64,000 bases of DNA from Cheiracanthium punctorium (taxonomy: Eukaryota; Arthropoda; Arachnida; Araneae; Cheiracanthiidae): NCBI GenBank assembly GCA_038373885.1, contig JAWZYV010006126.1:1-64000 (forward strand). Direction: 5' to 3'. Under the pieces are notes generated by a model. That model worked only from the letters and a program-made list of their open reading frames with translations. It made no database searches and was not told where the DNA came from. The position numbers and the translations under genes were made by a program. How positions within the stretch are numbered: position 1 is the stretch's first letter; the number at the start of each line of letters is the position of its first letter. Positions 58,901-64,000 of this stretch are shown here, piece by piece.

Positions 58901-61369
58901 TGACATTTTATAAACAGCTTTCTTTCCATCTTTTTCTGGGGAGTTAAATGAGTATGGAGAAAAAGAACTTGCAGAATTCTGTACAGTTTTTAATAAAATA
59001 CATTGAATTTTTCGATTTTTCAGAAGAGATAATTAGAAAATATAATCGGGCCAATAATTTAAATTTATCATATGCTATCGATGTTAATTTTTATATAAGT
59101 AAGGCTAAATATTCTTAATTGCAACAAAAACCATAAAATATTCAAATGTTGCATTCGCAAAATGTCGCAATTCTCAAGATTTTCAGACCGATGTTCCGAA
59201 ATCGCGTAAATTTTCGGACCCGTTTATAGTAGTTTTGCATTTCTAAATGCATCCATAATTACTTAAAGCATAGTATTATCTATAATAATTATGAATAAAC
59301 TGTAATAGGAAGACCAGTTTAACAAAACAATCGTTCACAGCATAAACTTGCAAGAGCGCGAAACATCCGGAGCATCGTTACTAACTGCTTTTGCAACGGC
59401 GGTAAAATCTGAAATTATGAATATTTATTAAATAATTTGCAACGGTGGAGTTACTAAACATAACTTCTGACATTGCAGTATCAAGATCGACAGGCGGAAT
59501 TGCTTAATCTCCCTTTCCCTTTCTAAGTATGCGCGCATATTTGTTTGAAAATCCTGATCGCGTTTTCTTGTTGTGTCAGCAGAAAACAAACATCGGAGAG
59601 GCAGCTTTAAGGTCAGCTCATAGCTCACGAAAGATGAAATAAAAAAGCTATTTAATAAACATCATATTCAGAAGAGGGTAAATTATTTGCAAAAATGCAT
59701 TTTAACGGGTTGCATGTATGAAGGTCTAATTTTACTACTTGTAATTTTGAAGTGGCCATTTTAATCGATTGTATTTTTGTAAAGGAGCCGTTTTAATCCA
59801 ATTTTTTTAAAGGGGTCGCACATAGCAATTCTCAGTTTTATATGCTTCTATAATTTTTAAAAATTATAGGAGTATTACACTCAAAGCAAGAGACTTTGTC
59901 TCGAGCAGACATATTTACCAGGGGAAAAAACGTAGCTAGAAAATGAATGTGAATGATATTGCAAGTGATAAGCGCTGTCCGTTCTCCACATGTGGGGTCC
60001 AAAAAGGTGGCGCTCTCCCAGAAGGAGATGATCAGGCGCCTTTTGGGTGATAATTCACTTTTGACTAATTGCCGATGTGTCATCCCCCCCCCTACAAAGG
60101 AATAAATTCTTTCTATTCCTGGATGCAGGAGATGAAATGGTATCCCTCCAGATTGCTGTCTGGCTTTTGAGTTTGACTTTCTGTTTAAAGTGATTGATTT
60201 CTCCCCTCTCTCTCCCTTTTCAGTCCTCATCCGTAATTGTTCTGCAGCGGAGCTCTTTGTTCTGCGACGCACGTCGCCGATTTCGGCATGTTCTGCGTTG
60301 GGGCTATTGACAAGATTTGGTATTCTAACTATTCATATTATGTATCTTCCGATTTTTAAAAAGTTCTCAACATTTTGATGAATGAAGCAAAAAAAAAAAA
60401 AAAAAATAAATAAATAAATAAAATAAAAATAAATAAAAGCAATAGAAAGCTAGTTCTGGGATAGAGAATGTCTTAAGAAAACAAATTGTGTCTTAAGTTA
60501 TTCATAAATTTAAGCTTATTTTCAGTTTTTAAAAACTAAAAAACAAAAACATTCGAAATGATTCTGGAAGTTTTTTTAATATGTAATTTGTTTCAGTACT
60601 TTTGACAACAGGATGCTAATTATTTTAAGCTGATTAAAAACATTTGATAGTTAAAATATTTAATACTTTTTATATTTTAAAAGTATTAAAGCAAGGTTGA
60701 AGAACGAAAATTTAGTGTTTTTAAAGAGAACTTTTTAAGTATGCTACAAAAAATTAAAAATAAAGCTATGAAAAATAAATTATTTAAAATATAAACTTTA
60801 TTTCACACATTTGTACAATTCTGTGAGTTAAAAAAATATTTATTTTAAACCTGCTAAAAAACTTACATGTAGTAATTATTTTTATTTATTTTAAAGAATA
60901 GTGCTTTTTAAAAAACTTATATTCACTTTTCATGAATGAGCAAACATTAAATTAGAAGTGAAAGAGAAGAACAAATATATTTCAGTAATTTGATTTCATT
61001 TGGTGTACATTGCAACCATTGGATGCAATACAAAATTTGCATGAATGTCATTTATTCTAGCAATCTTCTGTGTTCAGAATTCAATTTTCCCAATTTCTAT
61101 AGTTATCAATTGATGGATGAGTTAAATTGTTTGATCCAATTTTAAATGTCTAATAGTAATAAGGGTAACTTTGAAAATCTTTACTTGGTACCCATTCAAT
61201 AATTATTGTGAACAAAAGAATTTAAATTCTGATTTATATTATTAAATTTTATTATTTTTATTATATGCTGAACATATGCTGAACTATGCATTGTAGTCAG
61301 AACACATATTACAACTCTAAATGTTAAAGTTTTGGGGATCAGATAGTTTCAAACCAGTGTATATATATG
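55960..61369. other. Mostly unique DNA, no gene recognised
   Basis: AT-rich with G-run (56625-56646), C-run (57067-57079) and A-runs (57570-57592, 60390-60406). Degenerate C-rich MITE-like stretches lie at 56900-57080 and 57755-57860. AAAGGAGCCGTTTTAAT near 59780 echoes the end of the 54307 repeat, inverted. The longest frame (59838-60272, minus) has no recognisable motif. Confidence 0.45.
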
Positions 61370-61790
61370 TAGGAGGCGACGTCGAAATAAGACTGGAAGC
61401 ACTCCTACGGTTCTCAATCACGTTTATTGCTCGGCTAAATATAACAGAAGAACTATTTACAAAAGAAAGGAGAGATTTTGCAGAACATGAATAATGCGGA
61501 GTCGGTCACAGGGTTAGGTTTCCTTATCACACAGGAGCCACTGGCCACCTTCTCGTGGTCGTTCTGGAGTCGAATCGCCTACGCGCGATCAGAGAGCTAC
61601 GTCCGACATCGCTCCTACGCGAGCGTGGTCTCGTTCGCATCTGCTACCTTCAGCTCCTAGACTCTGATAACCTGCGGTTTCTGTAGACGTGAGGTTGTGA
61701 TGCCATCTGCTGGAGGGTTGCGCCTCTTGATTACCACAACGCTCGGCCATCGACGTGTGAGGACCTCCGAACCTGAAACTTAAAATGAAG
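61370..61790 (-). repeat. Gypsy 3' LTR (inner edge approximate)
   Basis: On the minus strand it has GC-balanced sequence, then GCAATAAACGTG (polyadenylation signal) 70 bases before the end CGTCGCCTCCTACA. The inner edge and polypurine tract could not be fixed; the 5' LTR is outside the window. Confidence 0.5.
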
Positions 61791-61882
61791 AGAAAAAAAA
61801 AAAGAAAAAGAAAGAAAATAATGATTAAAAAAAACAAAAAGAGATGTTGAGAAAAGGAAAAAAAGTTTGTAGTAGGATGATC

Positions 61883-64000
61883 TCAAATTGCAGTTCCAGT
61901 AGACCAGGGTTTCATGTGGTCAGCTGAAGTGGAAGTTGCTTCCGGTCCTTCATGAGATCCTACTTTAGCTACATCGTAGCGGTCATGTGGTTTTATTTTT
62001 ATGACTTTGTACGGTCCTAAGAACTTGGGTCGTAGTTTCAGACCTCCTCCAAATTGGGTTCTTTGGATTGCTACCAAGTCGTTGACTTTATAGACAGGAG
62101 CGGTTTTGCGACGTCGATTGTATTGCCGTCGGTTTTCTTCTTGGATTTTTAATATATTTTTCTTTGCTTCTTCACGTATATTTTCTTTCTCCTGGATTGT
62201 GTATTTCAGAAATTCTTCTTCAAGGATTTCCTTTATACGTTGGTCTTCTTTTTGTTTCATTTTCACGCCTATCATCAATTCGAATGGAGTGAACTTGGTG
62301 GATCGACTAACAGTACTGTTGATGATTCGCTGGACATCTGGGACGAACTAGTACCATTTTGTAGGATCTTCAATAGACAATTTCGAAAGAACTGGGATGA
62401 GAATTTCATGCATTCGTTCAATCTGGCCATTGCCTCTTGGCACTCCAGTTGTGATCGATATGTGCTGAATTCCTTCATCTTCACAGTAATCTGCAAAGTC
62501 CTTTGACGTGAAGGCAGATCCCTTGTCGGAAATAATTCTCGAGGGATTTCCAAAAACAGATTGTTGGGACTTGAGTTTCGCTAGAGCTTCTGCCGTAGAT
62601 GTGGTCTTGACTGGATAGAACCAGTTGAATTTTGTGAAAGCATCTACCACTGTAAAAATATGTTGGTAGTTCTTGTTTGTGGATGGTAGAGGACCTATAA
62701 AATCAATGTGGTACGTGCTTAGTGGAATATTATCCTTTGGGATGGGATTCAATAGACCTTCTGCTTTGCCTCGTTTTTTATTACAGAGGATGCACTCCAC
62801 ACAGTTCGTTATAACTTGCTCTATTTTCTTTTTAGCATTCGAGATATGGAAATCTCTTTTCAAAAGATCTTCAGTTTTCTGTACAGCAAAGTGTCCTTTG
62901 TTATGGATGCCTCGAATAATCTCTGACTCCATTGCTTCCGGCACAACGATGTGTTCTCTACCGTTATCTTGCAGATATAACACATTATTTTTTAGCAGGT
63001 AGTTGTCTCCGAGTCCTTCCTCGACTAGAGTTTTCAATAACTGAATACGCTCATCGGCATCTTGCGCTGTTGCGATCTTAGTGGTGATTTCACTTTGCGA
63101 GCGGGTGACCATGCACACAGCAGCTCTACTCAATGCATCGACGTGTCTCATTTGTTGATTTGGTCTGTGGATGACTTCATATTCGAACTCTTCAGGTAAT
63201 AGAGCCCATCTGGCTATCTTCGGCGATAAGTCTTTCTTCTGCATTGTTTTCTGGAAAGCGTTACAGTCGGTGACTATTTTAATTTTCGTCCCTAAGAGGT
63301 AACTTCGAAATTTTTTAAGAGCTTCGACGATCGCAAGCACTTCGAGCTCATAGCTTGACAATTTTTCTTGTTGTGGTGATGTTTTTTTACTCATATAATG
63401 GATTGGGTGGAGTTGCCCATCATCTGCACGTTGAAGCAACACTGCGCCAAACCCATGACTGCTAGCGTCCATGTGTAATTCTAAAGGTTTTCCTTGCTGG
63501 AAGATGTGAAGAACGGGGCTTTGGCTCAAAAGTTCTTTAAGATGATCAAAAGCCTGTTTTTGCATTGGCCCAAAAGTAAATTCTACACCATTACGAAGCA
63601 TATCGCTAAGTGGTTTTGCTATTTTAGAATAACCAGATACAAATTTTCTGAAGTACCCTGTGAGACCGAGAAAGCATTGCAGTTGCTTGACATTCTTAGG
63701 TTGAGGGAAGTTTTGAATTGCAGTCGTCTTATTTGGAGATGGTCGAATCATACCTTCTTCAATTATGTAACTGAGGAACTCAATTTTTCGTTTTAGGAAC
63801 TGACACTTTTTAAAGTTGATTTCTAATCCGTATTCTGAAGCTAACTTTAAGACTCGTTTAAGTTTCTCTAAACCTTCTGTTTCATCACGGGAAGGTATGA
63901 TGAAATCATCCATGTAAACTACAATTGTATTGTCCCTTATTAATTCCCTGAATACTTGATGAATAAATCTTAAAAATACACTAGGACTTGTGCTCAGACC
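61883..64000 (-). pseudogene. Gypsy pol: RT (C-term), RNase H, integrase; one in-frame TAG
   Basis: From the right edge: the RT catalytic box VYMDDFI, then thumb (FLGLTGYFRKF), RNase H (LHMDASSHGFGAVLLQ, SSYELEVLAIVEALKKFR, TDCNAF), an HHCC zinc-binding region (CVECILCNKK), the integrase core with HIDFIGP, ISDKGSAF and the NGQIER glutamate, and a C-terminal basic segment with KVNDLVAIQRTQF and LGPYKVIKI. A TAG at 62348-62350 is the only interruption; the frame stays open to 61883. It probably moved recently and was inactivated by one mutation. Confidence 0.9.

Larger units (their letters stand above)
61370..64000 (-). mobile_element. Gypsy (Ty3-type) LTR retrotransposon, 3' part
   Basis: The pol frame continues off the right edge. 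Downstream of it (to the left) a 3' LTR-like region ends in ACA at 61370. Only the C-terminal RT part, RNase H, integrase and LTR are in the window. Confidence 0.88.

Noticed and set aside
59990..60025. CTCF-like AGGTGGCGC motif
   Set aside because: A single short motif without further support.
59838..60272. 144-codon minus-strand frame
   Set aside because: Unremarkable composition, no motif, no splice or start context; likely chance.

Overview
This is a eukaryotic, probably arthropod, intergenic or intronic window. It is AT-rich and packed with transposable elements. It has no operons, rRNA, CRISPR or bacterial signals. The mix of elements (many hAT MITEs with 8-bp target duplications, DUF4371/TTF hAT transposase relics, BEL/Pao and Gypsy fragments, a Jockey-like LINE, a tRNA-derived SINE, Helitrons and a Penelope-like remnant) would suit a spider or another arthropod. 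The species cannot be fixed from the sequence.

Layout. 0-5.3 kb: broken hAT-type transposases and a BEL/Pao integrase relic, each interrupted by small MITEs, then a 159-bp perfect-arm inverted repeat that looks Penelope-like. 5.6-14.2 kb: two mirror-ordered arrays of a 146-160-bp repeat, full of GGTACAAACG iterons, enclosing a nest of MITEs, SINEs, an endonuclease relic and a Helitron. They look like the ends of one large degenerate element. 15.4-17.8 kb: a 2.4-kb hAT-type element. 20.97-33.67 kb: the centrepiece. A hAT element (8-bp duplication ATCCTATC) is split by an element with AG...CT ends and a 6-bp duplication (GACTGT). That element was later turned into a near-perfect palindrome with ~4.2-kb arms around a 4.1-kb centre. 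It encodes an AlkB/ALKBH2-like protein whose iron- and 2-oxoglutarate-binding residues all appear to be replaced, followed by a C-terminal region I do not recognise. 34.8-40.1 kb: a second Helitron and more hAT MITEs. 43.9-49.2 kb: a 5'-truncated Jockey-like LINE on the minus strand carrying five other insertions. 49.25-61.4 kb: mostly unique, T-rich DNA starting with a possible host first exon (ATG directly followed by GTAAGT), with a duplicated ~0.8-kb segment and a strong hairpin further on. 61.37 kb to the end: the 3' part of a Gypsy retrotransposon on the minus strand.

No complete host gene was recognised. The only long reading frames that look like real proteins belong to mobile elements. 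Many boundaries are supported directly by matching terminal inverted repeats plus exact target-site duplications, so the order of insertions can be read at several loci.
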